From contig CAMCUZ010000018.1 of NCBI GenBank assembly GCA_945879145.1, positions 1 to 43,774 of the forward strand: 43,774 nt of DNA, read 5' to 3'. This document shows positions 35,230 to 43,703 of this stretch, one piece after another (the first letter of the stretch is position 1; the number at the start of each line of letters is the position of its first letter). Position numbers and translations under genes: made by a program. This DNA is from an uncultured Mediterranea sp. GTDB taxonomy: Bacteria > Bacteroidota > Bacteroidia > Bacteroidales > Bacteroidaceae. The notes beneath the pieces are model-generated. The model ran no database searches, was not told where the DNA came from, and saw only the letters and a list, made by a program, of their open reading frames with translations.

Positions 35230-35775
35230 ATGAAAGAGACCAAACAACAATTTGAGCAAATCATCGCCCTCTGCAGGGACCTTTTTGCGAAGAAGCTGCA
35301 CGACTATGGTCCAGCCTGGCGCATCTTGCGCCCCTCATCGGTGACCGACCAGCTCCTGATCAAGGCCAAGCGCATCCGCAGCATCGAAATCAAGGGAGTA
35401 GCCCTAGTCAACGAAGGCATCCGCTCAGAGTTTATCGCCATCGTCAACTACGGCATTGTGGGACTGATTCAGCTCGAGAAAGGATTCGTGGATCGAGCCG
35501 ACATGGACAACGAAGAGGCCATGACCCTCTACGACAAGCATGCCAAACAAGCATTGGAACTGATGTTGGCCAAGAACCACGACTACGATGAGGCCTGGCG
35601 CAGTATGCGCATCAGCTCCTATACAGACCTTATCTTGCAGAAGATCAACCGCACCAAGCAGATTGAGTCTCACCACGGACAGACGCTGGTGAGCGAAGGG
35701 GTGGATGCCAACTACATGGACATGATCAACTATGCCGTTTTCGGCTTGATAAAGATAGAATTTGGAGAAGATTGA
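35230..35775 (+). CDS. DUF1599 protein with internal duplication
   Basis: A 181-residue protein of PF07659, a domain also linked to nucleotide-modification genes in phages. It consists of two repeats of about 85 residues: the first has HDYGPAWRILRPSSVTDQL and KAKRIRSIE, the second HDYDEAWRSMRISSYTDL and KINRTKQIE, each followed by a glycine/valine-rich helix (NEGIRSEFIAIVNYGIVGL and SEGVDANYMDMINYAVFGL). No catalytic residues are proven. Next to DoxX and tpiA, an arrangement I know from other Bacteroidales. Function unknown. Confidence 0.9.
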   Translation: MKETKQQFEQIIALCRDLFAKKLHDYGPAWRILRPSSVTDQLLIKAKRIRSIEIKGVALVNEGIRSEFIAIVNYGIVGLIQLEKGFVDRADMDNEEAMTLYDKHAKQALELMLAKNHDYDEAWRSMRISSYTDLILQKINRTKQIESHHGQTLVSEGVDANYMDMINYAVFGLIKIEFGED

Positions 35776-37081
35776 CCGACATATCATTGCTTTGGCAGGC
35801 TGCTATGTCTGCCGCTTCCTACTGGGAGCCGTACTGGTATTCTCTGGATTTGTCAAGGCAGTGGACCCGATGGGCACCGCCATCAAACTGGAGGAGTATC
35901 TCAAGGCTTTCGGCATGTCTGACCTGTTCTACGACTGGCTGCTCCTATTGGCCGCTATGAGCCTGGCTACCCTTGAGTTTGCCATTGGCATCTATCTGAT
36001 GATTGGCATCCGGTGTCAAAGCGCCTCCACCATAGCCCTGATATTGATGAGCGTCATGACTCCACTCACCCTCTACCTTTGGATTGCCAATCCCGTAAGT
36101 GACTGCGGCTGTTTTGGTGATGCACTGATAATGACCAATGCCGAAAGTTTTGGCAAGAACGTGGTACTGTTCTTCCTATCCATTGTCACTTTCAAAAAAA
36201 GAGCGCAACTCAAGAGCCTGATTACACCAAAAACCGACTGGATCATTCAGCTGTACGCCATCTTGTTTCCCTTTATCCTCTCAGCCTACTGTCTGCGCAA
36301 CCTCCCCATCCTCGACTTTCGCCCCTACCGCATCGGCGTGCATATTCCCACTGCCATGAGCATTCCAGAAGGCGCTACCCCTGACGTGTGGGAGAGCCGC
36401 TTCGTGCTGGAGAAGAATGGAGAGAAGCGCACCTTCACCCTCGATGAGTATCCCGACTCTACTTGGACCTATCTCTCCACAGAGTCGGTGCTCAAGCAAA
36501 AAGGGTATCAGCCCCCTATCCACGACTTTAGCATCCAGCGATTGGAAGATGGAGCAGAGCTGGCCGATAGTCTGCTGTCTGCCCCTGGCTACACTTTCCT
36601 GCTAATTGCCCCCCACCTTGAAGAGAGCGACGACAGCAACATCGACCTAATCAACGAAATCTACGACTACTGCGTGGAGCATCAATATGGATTCCTTGCC
36701 TTGACCGCTTCACCGCGCGAGGAGGTGGAGATGTGGTGCGAACGCACTGGGGGCGAATACCCTTTCGGGATAATGGACGATGTAACCCTCCGCACCATGA
36801 TCAGATCCAATCCAGGACTGATGCTGCTCCACGAGGGCACCATCTACAACAAATGGAGCAACGCCACCCTACCCGATGAGTATGTGCTGACCGACAGACT
36901 GGAACAAATCCCGCTGGGGCAACTTGAAAGCCCTGACGACATACTCACCATGAGCTATGTGCTACTCTGGTTTGTACTACCACTACTGCTCGTCACGCTC
37001 ATCGATGCCCTTTGGATGCGCAGCCGAAGGCCATCCGCTGCCGTAGCATCCCAAACAACCGATACAGATACCAAACAATAA
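35762..37081 (+). CDS. DoxX-family membrane protein (BT_3928-type)
   Basis: A 439-residue protein: four membrane helices in residues 10-150 (RFLLGAVLVFSGFVKAVDP opens it), a MauE/DoxX-type NPVSDCGCFGDAL motif with paired cysteines, a large soluble region (about 190-390) with thioredoxin-like spacing, and a last membrane helix (about 399-418). The start is probably TTG at 35762, overlapping the DUF1599 gene by 14 bases: the next in-frame ATG would remove the first helix. Likely envelope redox or quinone-linked; unknown. Confidence 0.85.
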   Translation: MEKIDRHIIALAGCYVCRFLLGAVLVFSGFVKAVDPMGTAIKLEEYLKAFGMSDLFYDWLLLLAAMSLATLEFAIGIYLMIGIRCQSASTIALILMSVMTPLTLYLWIANPVSDCGCFGDALIMTNAESFGKNVVLFFLSIVTFKKRAQLKSLITPKTDWIIQLYAILFPFILSAYCLRNLPILDFRPYRIGVHIPTAMSIPEGATPDVWESRFVLEKNGEKRTFTLDEYPDSTWTYLSTESVLKQKGYQPPIHDFSIQRLEDGAELADSLLSAPGYTFLLIAPHLEESDDSNIDLINEIYDYCVEHQYGFLALTASPREEVEMWCERTGGEYPFGIMDDVTLRTMIRSNPGLMLLHEGTIYNKWSNATLPDEYVLTDRLEQIPLGQLESPDDILTMSYVLLWFVLPLLLVTLIDALWMRSRRPSAAVASQTTDTDTKQ

Positions 37082-37109
37082 ATTATTAACCCTTTAATGT
37101 TTAAATGAA

Positions 37110-37865
37110 ATGAGAAAGAACATTGTTGCAGGAAACTGGAAAATGAACAAGACCCTCCAGGAGGGTATTGAATTGGCAAAAGAGTTGAACGAGGCCCTGG
37201 CTGCCGACAAGCCCAATTGCGATGTCATCATCTGCACGCCGTTTATCCACTTGGCTTCTGTCACTCCGCTGGTAGATGCCTCAGTGATCGGCGTAGGTGC
37301 AGAAAACTGTGCCGACAAGGTATCAGGAGCCTACACGGGCGAAGTATCTGCCGCCATGGTAGCTTCTACAGGCGCCAAGTATGTCATCCTGGGCCACTCA
37401 GAGCGTCGTGCCTACTACCACGAGACTGTTGAGATTCTGGAAGAGAAGGTGAAACTGGCCTTGGCCAATGGCCTGACCCCCATCTTCTGCATCGGCGAAG
37501 TGCTGGAAGAGCGTGAAGCTGGCAAGCAGAACGAAGTAGTGGCTGCTCAGCTGGCCTCTGTATTCTCTCTCTCTGCCGAAGATTTCAGCAAGATTATCCT
37601 GGCTTACGAACCCGTTTGGGCCATCGGTACCGGCAAGACGGCTACCCCTGCTCAGGCTCAGGAGATTCACGCCTTCATCCGCTCAGCCGTTGCTGAGAAG
37701 TATGGCAACGAAGTAGCTGACAACTGCTCTATCCTCTATGGTGGTAGCTGCAAGCCCTCAAATGCCAAGGAGCTGTTTGCCAACCCCGACGTGGATGGCG
37801 GTCTGATTGGTGGTGCTGCACTGAAGGTTGCTGACTTCAAGGGCATCATCGACGCATTCAAATAA
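37110..37865 (+). CDS. tpiA: Triosephosphate isomerase
   Basis: It interconverts dihydroxyacetone phosphate and glyceraldehyde 3-phosphate. The 251-residue TIM barrel has the NWKMN lysine near the start, LGHSERR catalytic histidine, [10 protein letters not shown] with the catalytic glutamate and loop 6, and [13 protein letters not shown] and GGLIGGAAL phosphate-binding segments. 28 bases after the DoxX gene; a strong hairpin follows. Confidence 0.98.
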   Translation: MRKNIVAGNWKMNKTLQEGIELAKELNEALAADKPNCDVIICTPFIHLASVTPLVDASVIGVGAENCADKVSGAYTGEVSAAMVASTGAKYVILGHSERRAYYHETVEILEEKVKLALANGLTPIFCIGEVLEEREAGKQNEVVAAQLASVFSLSAEDFSKIILAYEPVWAIGTGKTATPAQAQEIHAFIRSAVAEKYGNEVADNCSILYGGSCKPSNAKELFANPDVDGGLIGGAALKVADFKGIIDAFK

Positions 37866-37879
37866 TTGATGTTTTTTTC

Positions 37880-37924
37880 AAGGTACAGGCTGTAGAACCT
37901 CCTTAGACCTGCAGTCTGTACCTT
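37880..37924 (+). terminator. 16-bp hairpin after tpiA
   Basis: AAGGTACAGGCTGTAG (37880-37895) pairs along its full length with CTGCAGTCTGTACCTT (37909-37924), with two G-U pairs and loop AACCTCCTTAGAC. The next bases are CATTCTTT, so a U tract is weak; this could be a poor terminator or an mRNA-processing/stability element between tpiA and the SPOR gene. Confidence 0.55.
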
Positions 37925-37946
37925 CATTCTTTAGTACCAGTTAGAG

Positions 37947-38429
37947 ATGACCCATATCAAACGAATCGGATGTTGGCTGATTGGCTTGACCTGTATCACT
38001 TCAGCCGCTACAGCACAGAACGCCATCCTGAAAAGCCTGCAGAGCGACGTGCCAGGACAAGGCAAGGTGACCATCCACCAAGATGCACGCATAGCAGCCC
38101 TGATTGGCTCTCATGCCGGCAATGCCACCCTCTCCACCTCGGCCGATGGTGTACAGCGCGTACTCAAGACGCAAGGTTACCGCGTACAGGTCTATGCCGG
38201 TAACAACACCCGTGCCGCCAAACAGGCTGCACACCAACAGGCGCAGAAGGTAAAAGAGCTCTTCCCCGAGCTCACCGTCTATGCCACCTTCGCCCCACCG
38301 CGGTGGCTCTGCCGTGTAGGCGACTACCGCAGCATCGAAGAGGCAGATGCCGTAATGCGCAAGCTTCGCAACTCCAAAGAGTTCAAAGAGGCCTCCATCG
38401 TGCGCGACCAAATCATCATCCCCCTCTAA
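37947..38429 (+). CDS. SPOR-domain protein, exported
   Basis: A 160-residue protein with a signal peptide (GCWLIGLTCITSAATAQ) and a C-terminal SPOR domain (about 75-160) with YRVQVYAGNNTRAAKQAA and CRVGDYRSIEEADAVMRKL. SPOR domains bind denuded septal peptidoglycan. It lies between tpiA and folE, a common Bacteroidales order. It is small, like other stand-alone SPOR proteins. Confidence 0.88.
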   Translation: MTHIKRIGCWLIGLTCITSAATAQNAILKSLQSDVPGQGKVTIHQDARIAALIGSHAGNATLSTSADGVQRVLKTQGYRVQVYAGNNTRAAKQAAHQQAQKVKELFPELTVYATFAPPRWLCRVGDYRSIEEADAVMRKLRNSKEFKEASIVRDQIIIPL

Positions 38430-38480
38430 CCCGCACAACCCACGAACGAAAACCCTATTTACCTCATCAAACAACCCATC

Positions 38481-39065
38481 ATGTTAGGAAAAGAAGATAT
38501 TCAATCCCCTGCCCTGGGTGAGCTTCAGGAGCACTACCAACGTATCCTCACCCTCTTGGGCGAAGACCCCACCCGCGAAGGACTGCTTAAAACCCCTGAA
38601 CGGGTAGCCAAAGCGATGCTGCAACTTACCAAAGGCTATGCCATGGACCCCCACGAAGTGTTGCGGTCGGCCAAATTCAAAGAGGAATATAGCCAGATGG
38701 TTATTGTGAAAGACATCGACTTCTTTTCCCTTTGCGAACACCACATGCTCCCCTTCTACGGCAAAGCTCATGTAGCCTACATCCCCAATGGCTACATCAC
38801 AGGCCTCAGCAAGATAGCCCGAGTAGTCGATATCTTCTCCCACCGTCTGCAGGTGCAGGAACGGATGACCCTTCAGATTAAGGAGTGCATCCAGGAGACA
38901 CTCAACCCTCTGGGTGTCATGGTAGTCGTTGAAGCTAAGCACATGTGCATGCAGATGCGCGGCGTAGAGAAGCAGAACTCTATCACCACCACCAGCGATT
39001 TCACCGGCGCCTTCAACCAAGCCAAGACGCGGGAGGAGTTTATGAACCTCATCAAACATAACTAA
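38481..39065 (+). CDS. folE: GTP cyclohydrolase I
   Basis: It converts GTP to dihydroneopterin triphosphate, the entry to folate synthesis. The 194-residue protein has the zinc ligands in [12 protein letters not shown] and [10 protein letters not shown], plus [23 protein letters not shown]. The substrate-binding lysine and histidines look normal. It begins 51 bases after the SPOR gene. The M28 peptidase gene starts 15 bases after it. Confidence 0.97.
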   Translation: MLGKEDIQSPALGELQEHYQRILTLLGEDPTREGLLKTPERVAKAMLQLTKGYAMDPHEVLRSAKFKEEYSQMVIVKDIDFFSLCEHHMLPFYGKAHVAYIPNGYITGLSKIARVVDIFSHRLQVQERMTLQIKECIQETLNPLGVMVVVEAKHMCMQMRGVEKQNSITTTSDFTGAFNQAKTREEFMNLIKHN

Positions 39066-39080
39066 CTTAGCAGAACACTT

Positions 39081-40646
39081 ATGAACCGTTTATCCCTTTC
39101 CATCCGTGCGTTGTTCCTCATCGGGGCAACATTTCTGCCCCACCTCACTGCCTTAGCGCAAGACGACGCCACCCGTCGCATCATCACTGAGGGAAAGGAG
39201 CACAATCAAGTCATGCAGCACCTCGACGTGCTTACCAACCGTTTCGGCGGACGCCCTATCGGGTCGGATGCCTACGACAATGCCGCCACCTGGATGCTCG
39301 ACCAATACCGCCAATGGGGCATCGAGGCCCATCTTGAAGAGGCCGGCGAGCTGCCTGTGGGCTTCAACCGCGGAGGGTGGTGGGGTCGCCTGATTGGTGG
39401 ACCACACGAGATGACGCTCCACTTCGTCACCCCCTCCTATACCTCGGGAACGAAAGGCATTCAGCGAGGACACGTGCTGATTGAGCCCAAGACCGAAGAG
39501 GAGCTGCTCCGCATGAAGCATCGGCTCAAAGGAGCCTGGGTGCTGGTAGGCGGACAGAGTAGCGGCTGGCCCATCAGCCACACAGCGGCATCCGACTCCC
39601 TCCGCAACGCCATTAAGCAACAGAACCGCCAGATTATGGCTACCAACGACTCCCTGCGCCGCATTTCGTGGGAACAACGCAAAGCCTACAAGCCACAGCC
39701 CCTCAAGGAATTCCCCGGACTCTTCTATAACGAAATGGTAGAGGCCGGTGTACTGGGTTTCATCCAGCGGGCTTCCGTCCCCCTGCGTGCGCTCTACGAC
39801 CGCGCCATGTTGGCCGATGACAACTGCAACTTCTATAACCTACCGCAGGTGGCCGATATCAAGCTCGACGAACAGCAGTATGACGAGATTTACCGCATGG
39901 CCAAGGAGCGCCGTGACTTCTGGCTGGAGTTCGACATCCGCAACTACTTCAAACTGGGTCCTGTAAAGTACCACAACGTGGTGGCCAGCATTAAGGGGAG
40001 CAAATACCCTGATGAATATGTCATCATAAGTGGCCACCTCGACTCCTACGATGTAGGCACAGGAGCTGTGGATTGCGGTACGGGCATCGGCCCCATGATG
40101 GAAGCAGCCCGACTCATCGCACAAAGCGGTGCCAAGCCCAAGCGCACCATTCTTTTTGTGGCCTTTGCGGGTGAGGAGTTTGGCCTACTGGGAGCACAAG
40201 CTTTCGCCAAAAGCCACGCCAAGCAGCTCGATAAGGTCTCCAACCTATTCAACCGCGACGGTGGCCCTACCCCTCCTGTCGGCATCCGTGTCCCTCAGGC
40301 CATGTATGACGACTTCAAGTCGGTCTGCCGTGTGCTGGAGACACTCAATCCAGAGATTCCATTCCAGGTAGAGGTGGCCCAACCTCGCCGGAAGCCCACG
40401 CAGATGGGCGGCACTGATGCTAGTGTCTTTGCCATGCAGGGCCTACCCACCCTCAGCTTTACCGAGAAAGACGTAAAGGGATATCACTTCAGCTACGACG
40501 AAATCTGGCATACAGAACGCGACATCTTCAACAAGGAAATCCCCGAATACCAGGAGCATACAGCCATTGTAACCGCCGTAGTAGCTCTGGGTATCGCCAA
40601 CCTCAACCACCAGCTCTCGCGCGAGGGGTTGTATAAAACGGAATGA
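39081..40646 (+). CDS. M28-family metallopeptidase with PA domain, exported
   Basis: A 521-residue exopeptidase related to plasma glutamate carboxypeptidase/Q-type aminopeptidases. It has a signal peptide (ending about residue 27, ALAQ), an inserted PA-like region (about 100-250) and the di-zinc M28 domain: H319 (SGHLDS), bridging D331 (AVDCGTG), E365/E366 (AGEEFG), D393 (NRDGG) and H477 (IWHTERD). The usual second Asp after the bridging one is Cys332. It is 15 bases after folE. Confidence 0.92.
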   Translation: MNRLSLSIRALFLIGATFLPHLTALAQDDATRRIITEGKEHNQVMQHLDVLTNRFGGRPIGSDAYDNAATWMLDQYRQWGIEAHLEEAGELPVGFNRGGWWGRLIGGPHEMTLHFVTPSYTSGTKGIQRGHVLIEPKTEEELLRMKHRLKGAWVLVGGQSSGWPISHTAASDSLRNAIKQQNRQIMATNDSLRRISWEQRKAYKPQPLKEFPGLFYNEMVEAGVLGFIQRASVPLRALYDRAMLADDNCNFYNLPQVADIKLDEQQYDEIYRMAKERRDFWLEFDIRNYFKLGPVKYHNVVASIKGSKYPDEYVIISGHLDSYDVGTGAVDCGTGIGPMMEAARLIAQSGAKPKRTILFVAFAGEEFGLLGAQAFAKSHAKQLDKVSNLFNRDGGPTPPVGIRVPQAMYDDFKSVCRVLETLNPEIPFQVEVAQPRRKPTQMGGTDASVFAMQGLPTLSFTEKDVKGYHFSYDEIWHTERDIFNKEIPEYQEHTAIVTAVVALGIANLNHQLSREGLYKTE

Positions 40647-40721
40647 TCTCTCCCCTTTACAGGGAAAGAATGATTCCCAGTTGAGGAGTCCATCCTTTAG
40701 AGCTGGGAAGCTTACAAATCA

Positions 40722-40765
40722 GAAGCACTGTAGGAGCGCTACATCTTGCGCCCCTACAGTGCTTC
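40722..40765. terminator. Strong hairpin between M28 gene and SDR remnant
   Basis: A 13-bp perfect stem (40722-40734 with 40753-40765), one mismatch, then GCGC/GCGC and an 8-base loop. No T tract follows on either strand. It sits between converging units. Confidence 0.6.
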
Positions 40766-40816
40766 ACATCATAATACAATAGGTTCAACTACGAATCAAT
40801 AGAGCAGAAACCAACC

Positions 40817-41005
40817 TTACATGGCAAACACGTTGAATCCGCCATCGACCACAGCCACGGTACCTGTGACGAAACGAGAGGCATCGGCCATCAGGTAATG
40901 GATGGTACCACAGCGTTCCTCCGGCTCACCCATTCTTCCGAAAGCAAGCGTAATTTTGTCCTGCTTGCCAAACCATCTCCAAGTTCTTTCCATAGTTAAT
41001 AACAT
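40817..41005 (-). pseudogene. Short-chain dehydrogenase remnant
   Basis: A 62-codon frame whose last 40 residues (GRMGEPEERCGTIHYL then ASRFVTGTVAVVDGGFN) are the C terminus of an SDR-family oxidoreductase, cut from a normal 250 or so. The Rossmann TGxxxGxG, NNAG and YxxxK parts are missing. The first residues (GKQDKITLAFG) may be a diverged start of the same protein (compare GKVALVTG), which would mean an internal deletion of about 190 codons. The upstream promoter is intact. The substrate of the ancestor is unknown. Confidence 0.75.
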
Positions 41006-41022
41006 AGTTGATTATGTGGCTA

Positions 41023-41054
41023 CAAAGGTAATCCTTTAATTTGACTCCTACAAG
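41023..41054 (-). promoter_or_regulatory. Promoter of the SDR remnant
   Basis: On the minus strand CTTG (41054-41051), 20 bp, TACCTTTG (41030-41023), 17 bases before the first ATG of the remnant. It follows directly after the T tract of the upstream terminator. Confidence 0.65.
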
Positions 41055-41111
41055 AAAAATACTCCATATCTCCCGCAGGCCATGCATGGGACCGACAGGA
41101 GGTATGGAGTA
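41055..41111 (-). terminator. Terminator of the DUF4494-yggS-DHOD-like operon
   Basis: Stem TACTCCATA (41060-41068) with TATGGAGTA (41103-41111), one mismatch, then CTCC/GGAG; the loop has a further CCATGCATGG palindrome. The minus strand continues with five T (41059-41055). It lies 36 bases after the last gene. Confidence 0.75.
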
Positions 41112-41146
41112 GCTGTGACTATGGGAGCAACCTGTAAGTGCAGGAT

Positions 41147-42127
41147 TTACTCGTACGTAGCGAAGTACTTCAGGAACTGGGTGCGCTCGAAGGTGTTTAC
41201 ACCCTGCGCATCTTTCTGATTGAGCAGACCCTTGAAGCTCTCTATACGCTCCATGCCTTTACGCTCCATCCACTGCTCCATGAAGTGGCAGAATTCGGCT
41301 ATCACACCGGTGCCTTTGCTGTAGATGGCGCTGCAGACCTCTACAGCCGAAGCACCAGCCAGCACGGCCTTCACCACCGCATCAGGCGTATGCACACCGC
41401 CCGATACAGCGTAATCCACGCCGCTCACAGCAGCTGATGCAATACCCGTCCAGCGAAGTGACTTGGCCAGGTCGGCCTCGTTGCTCAGTACATGACCGAT
41501 ACTCTGGGTGAGCTTCTCCACATCGATATCAGGCTGGTAGAAACGGTTGAAGAGCACCACGGCAGCGGCGCCATTGGCACGCAGTTGGTTAATGAGAGCC
41601 ACAGGATTGGTCAGGTTGTCGCCCAATTTCATGATGACGGGCAGCTTCACGGTGCTCCGCACGTGGCGCAGGATGTCGATGTGGCGCTGCTCAAATGCAC
41701 CGTAGCTGTAGTTGACCTCGGTCTGCAAGGCCAGGATGTTAACCTCAATGGCATCGGCACCAGCGGCCTCAATCTGACGGGCAAAATCCACCCAGTTGCT
41801 ATCGTCGTAGCAGTTGATGCTCGCAATCACGGGCACCTCGCCACACACCTTCTTGCTGTCGCGGATAAGCTGCAGGTACTCGTTGAGTTTGTGCTGGCGG
41901 AGGTAGGCCACCAGATAGTCGCTGCTCTCAGGGGAGAACGAGGGATCGTCGATATGGTCGGTTTCCATCAGGATTTGCTCCTCAAAGAGCGACTTCAACA
42001 CGATGGCTCCGGCACCGGCTTCGGCCAACTTCTGATTTTTAGCGGCACTGTCGGTCAGACCCGAGCTGCTCACAATAACCGGATTCTTCAGCTTCAGTCC
42101 GGCAAAGGTTGTTTGTAATGTTGCCAT
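41147..42127 (-). CDS. Dihydroorotate-dehydrogenase-like flavoprotein
   Basis: A 326-residue FMN-type TIM barrel of the DHOD-like family (cd04739-type), distinct from PyrD proper. I start it at ATG 42127 (MATLQTTFAGLKLKNPVIV); an ATG 42 codons earlier lies inside yggS. Motifs: NPVIVSSSG, PVIASINCYDD, GADAIEVNI, VIMKLGDNLTN, FNRFYQPDID and AVSGGVHTPDAVVKAVLAGASAVEVC, the phosphate grip of FMN. It lies 20 bases after yggS. The true substrate is not known; it may be a pyrimidine reductase. Confidence 0.9.
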   Translation of the reverse strand: MATLQTTFAGLKLKNPVIVSSSGLTDSAAKNQKLAEAGAGAIVLKSLFEEQILMETDHIDDPSFSPESSDYLVAYLRQHKLNEYLQLIRDSKKVCGEVPVIASINCYDDSNWVDFARQIEAAGADAIEVNILALQTEVNYSYGAFEQRHIDILRHVRSTVKLPVIMKLGDNLTNPVALINQLRANGAAAVVLFNRFYQPDIDVEKLTQSIGHVLSNEADLAKSLRWTGIASAAVSGVDYAVSGGVHTPDAVVKAVLAGASAVEVCSAIYSKGTGVIAEFCHFMEQWMERKGMERIESFKGLLNQKDAQGVNTFERTQFLKYFATYE

Positions 42128-42147
42128 AATGGGTGATAATTTATATG

Positions 42148-42813
42148 TTAATAATTTCGTTCTCCAAAAATGTAGGTGCCCACGCGAATAAGGGTACTCC
42201 CGGCAGCAATAGCCTGCGGGTAGTCGTGGCTCATGCCCATGGAGAGTTCGCAAAAGGCTTCATCGGCCGCAAACCAGGTGGTTTTCACCTCATGAAAGAA
42301 AGTAGCCAACGAACGGAACTCCTCCTCCACCTGTTGCATGTTGTCGGTGTTGGTAGCCATGCCCATCATGCCGCAGAGTCGCACGTGGTGCAGCTGCCTC
42401 CACTCGCCCTCCTGCAGCAGCTGGCGACACTCCTCGAAGCTGAAGCCAAACTTGGTCTCTTCGCGGGCAATGTGCATCTGCAGCAGGCACCCTACGGTAC
42501 GTCCTACGCGTTCAGCCTGTCGGTCCACCTCGGCCAGGAGGCGAAAGGAGTCGATGCCATGGATGAGCGAGACATAGGGCACGATGTACTTCACCTTGTT
42601 GGTCTGCAGGTGACCGATGAAGTGCCACTCAATATCCTTGGGCAACGCTTCATGCTTGGCCTGCAACTCCTGCACGCGGCTCTCGCCGAAGAGGCGCTGT
42701 CCAGCTGCATAAGCCTCGGCAATAGCCTCAGCAGGATGAAATTTCGAGATGGCCACCAGACGTACCCCTTGGGGCAGTTGGCTGGTCAAAGCGTGAATTC
42801 GTTCGGCTATCAT
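42148..42813 (-). CDS. yggS: YggS-family PLP homeostasis protein
   Basis: A 221-residue alanine-racemase-like barrel that binds PLP without known catalysis and buffers the cofactor. The PLP lysine is K24 in RLVAISKFHPAEA. GESRVQE, WHFIGHLQTNKVKYI, MSMGMSHDYPQAIAAGSTLIRVGTYIFGER at the C terminus (phosphate grip) fit the family. It lies 3 bases after the DUF4494 gene and 20 before the DHOD-like gene. Confidence 0.95.
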   Translation of the reverse strand: MIAERIHALTSQLPQGVRLVAISKFHPAEAIAEAYAAGQRLFGESRVQELQAKHEALPKDIEWHFIGHLQTNKVKYIVPYVSLIHGIDSFRLLAEVDRQAERVGRTVGCLLQMHIAREETKFGFSFEECRQLLQEGEWRQLHHVRLCGMMGMATNTDNMQQVEEEFRSLATFFHEVKTTWFAADEAFCELSMGMSHDYPQAIAAGSTLIRVGTYIFGERNY

Positions 42814-42816
42814 CGC

Positions 42817-43284
42817 TTATTGCACCTCCTTCTGCAGCTCGCCTTCGGCATGGAATGGATAGACATCCATGATAGGCGTTTCGGTCACCATACCGATTTG
42901 ATAGTCGGCCATGGTACCTTTCATACCCTCGTCCAACTTCTTCACCGCATCACGCAGGTCGGCAGCCTGTACCAGTACCTGGGTGGAGCTCTTCTTCTCT
43001 GCCCCACTCTTCTCATCAAGCATGATAAAGATCAGCTTGCACTTAAACCACTTGTCGGCTGCCTCCTCCTCCGAAGGAAACAGTTCGCTATAGTTAGCGC
43101 GCTTGATGTCGCTCACGGTAAATTCGCCCGTTACGAAAGGGGTGATTTCCTCGATGATACGTGCTTCGGCCTCAGTAAAGCTCAAGGCATCAACCAGATA
43201 AGGTTCATTGACCTTCTTCACCATACCGTTTTCCATCGTCTTTTCGTATCGGATCTTACATTCAAACCATGTATGCATTGCCAT
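42817..43284 (-). CDS. DUF4494 protein
   Basis: A 155-residue protein of a family confined to Bacteroidetes, of unknown function. It begins MAMHTWFECKIRYEK (an alternative start is M3), with no signal peptide or membrane segment. It is mixed alpha/beta, with EAEARIIEEITPF and WFKCKLIFI segments and a charged C terminus. First gene of the yggS operon, with a strong promoter. I know of no activity. Confidence 0.88.
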   Translation of the reverse strand: MAMHTWFECKIRYEKTMENGMVKKVNEPYLVDALSFTEAEARIIEEITPFVTGEFTVSDIKRANYSELFPSEEEAADKWFKCKLIFIMLDEKSGAEKKSSTQVLVQAADLRDAVKKLDEGMKGTMADYQIGMVTETPIMDVYPFHAEGELQKEVQ

Positions 43285-43327
43285 ATATTTTCTCGTATTA
43301 AATGAATCGAATAAATTGAATCAGCGG

Positions 43328-43359
43328 CAAAGTTACACTTTTTTCTTTCAATCTGCAAA
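43328..43359 (-). promoter_or_regulatory. Promoter of the DUF4494-yggS-DHOD-like operon
   Basis: On the minus strand TTTG (43359-43356), 20 bp, TAACTTTG (43335-43328), 43 bases before the DUF4494 start. Confidence 0.78.
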
Positions 43360-43441
43360 GCAGAGCCCTAAAAAACCTTAGCGCATAAAAGAAACATTTC
43401 AACATCTGCTACAAAAAGAGTCCGTAGCAGGCCAGCAGAAC

Positions 43442-43559
43442 CTCTAATCAATCTCTAATCGTTCTCTAATCAAACTCTAATCAAACTCTAATTCCAGATT
43501 AGAGTCAGATTAGTGTTACTTTAGACTTACTATTGAGTTACTTTAGACTTACCTTAGAG
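43442..43559. repeat. Eleven half-sites at strict 11-bp phasing, orientation flips in the middle
   Basis: CTCTAATC units start at 43442, 43453, 43464, 43475 and 43486 (the last reads CTCTAATT). The opposite orientation follows in the same phase: GATTAGAG (43497), GATTAGTG (43508), CTTTAGAC (43519), CTATTGAG (43530), CTTTAGAC (43541), CCTTAGAG (43552). All 11-bp steps hold across the flip. The later units drift from the core but keep the TTACNTTAGA frame. No protein frame explains it. One helical turn between sites puts all on one DNA face, as for a cooperatively binding protein. Confidence 0.88.
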
Positions 43560-43577
43560 TTACTACCTTGTCACCTA

Positions 43578-43604
43578 TGCCCGTGCCGCCCTTTGCAACG
43601 GGCA
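43578..43604. other. Small hairpin before the edge gene
   Basis: TGCCCGT (43578-43584) pairs with ACGGGCA (43598-43604) across a 13-base loop. It lies between the phased array and the cut gene; no T tract on plus. It could be a leader structure or nothing. Confidence 0.4.
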
Positions 43605-43703
43605 CAAAAGAGGAGTTTTGAGGCGCATTGAGGAGCTTCGTGCGAATAATGCGTTTCGTACGATTCGGGACATTTTTTCATTTTGTTTAACAACAAGAGC
43701 AAA

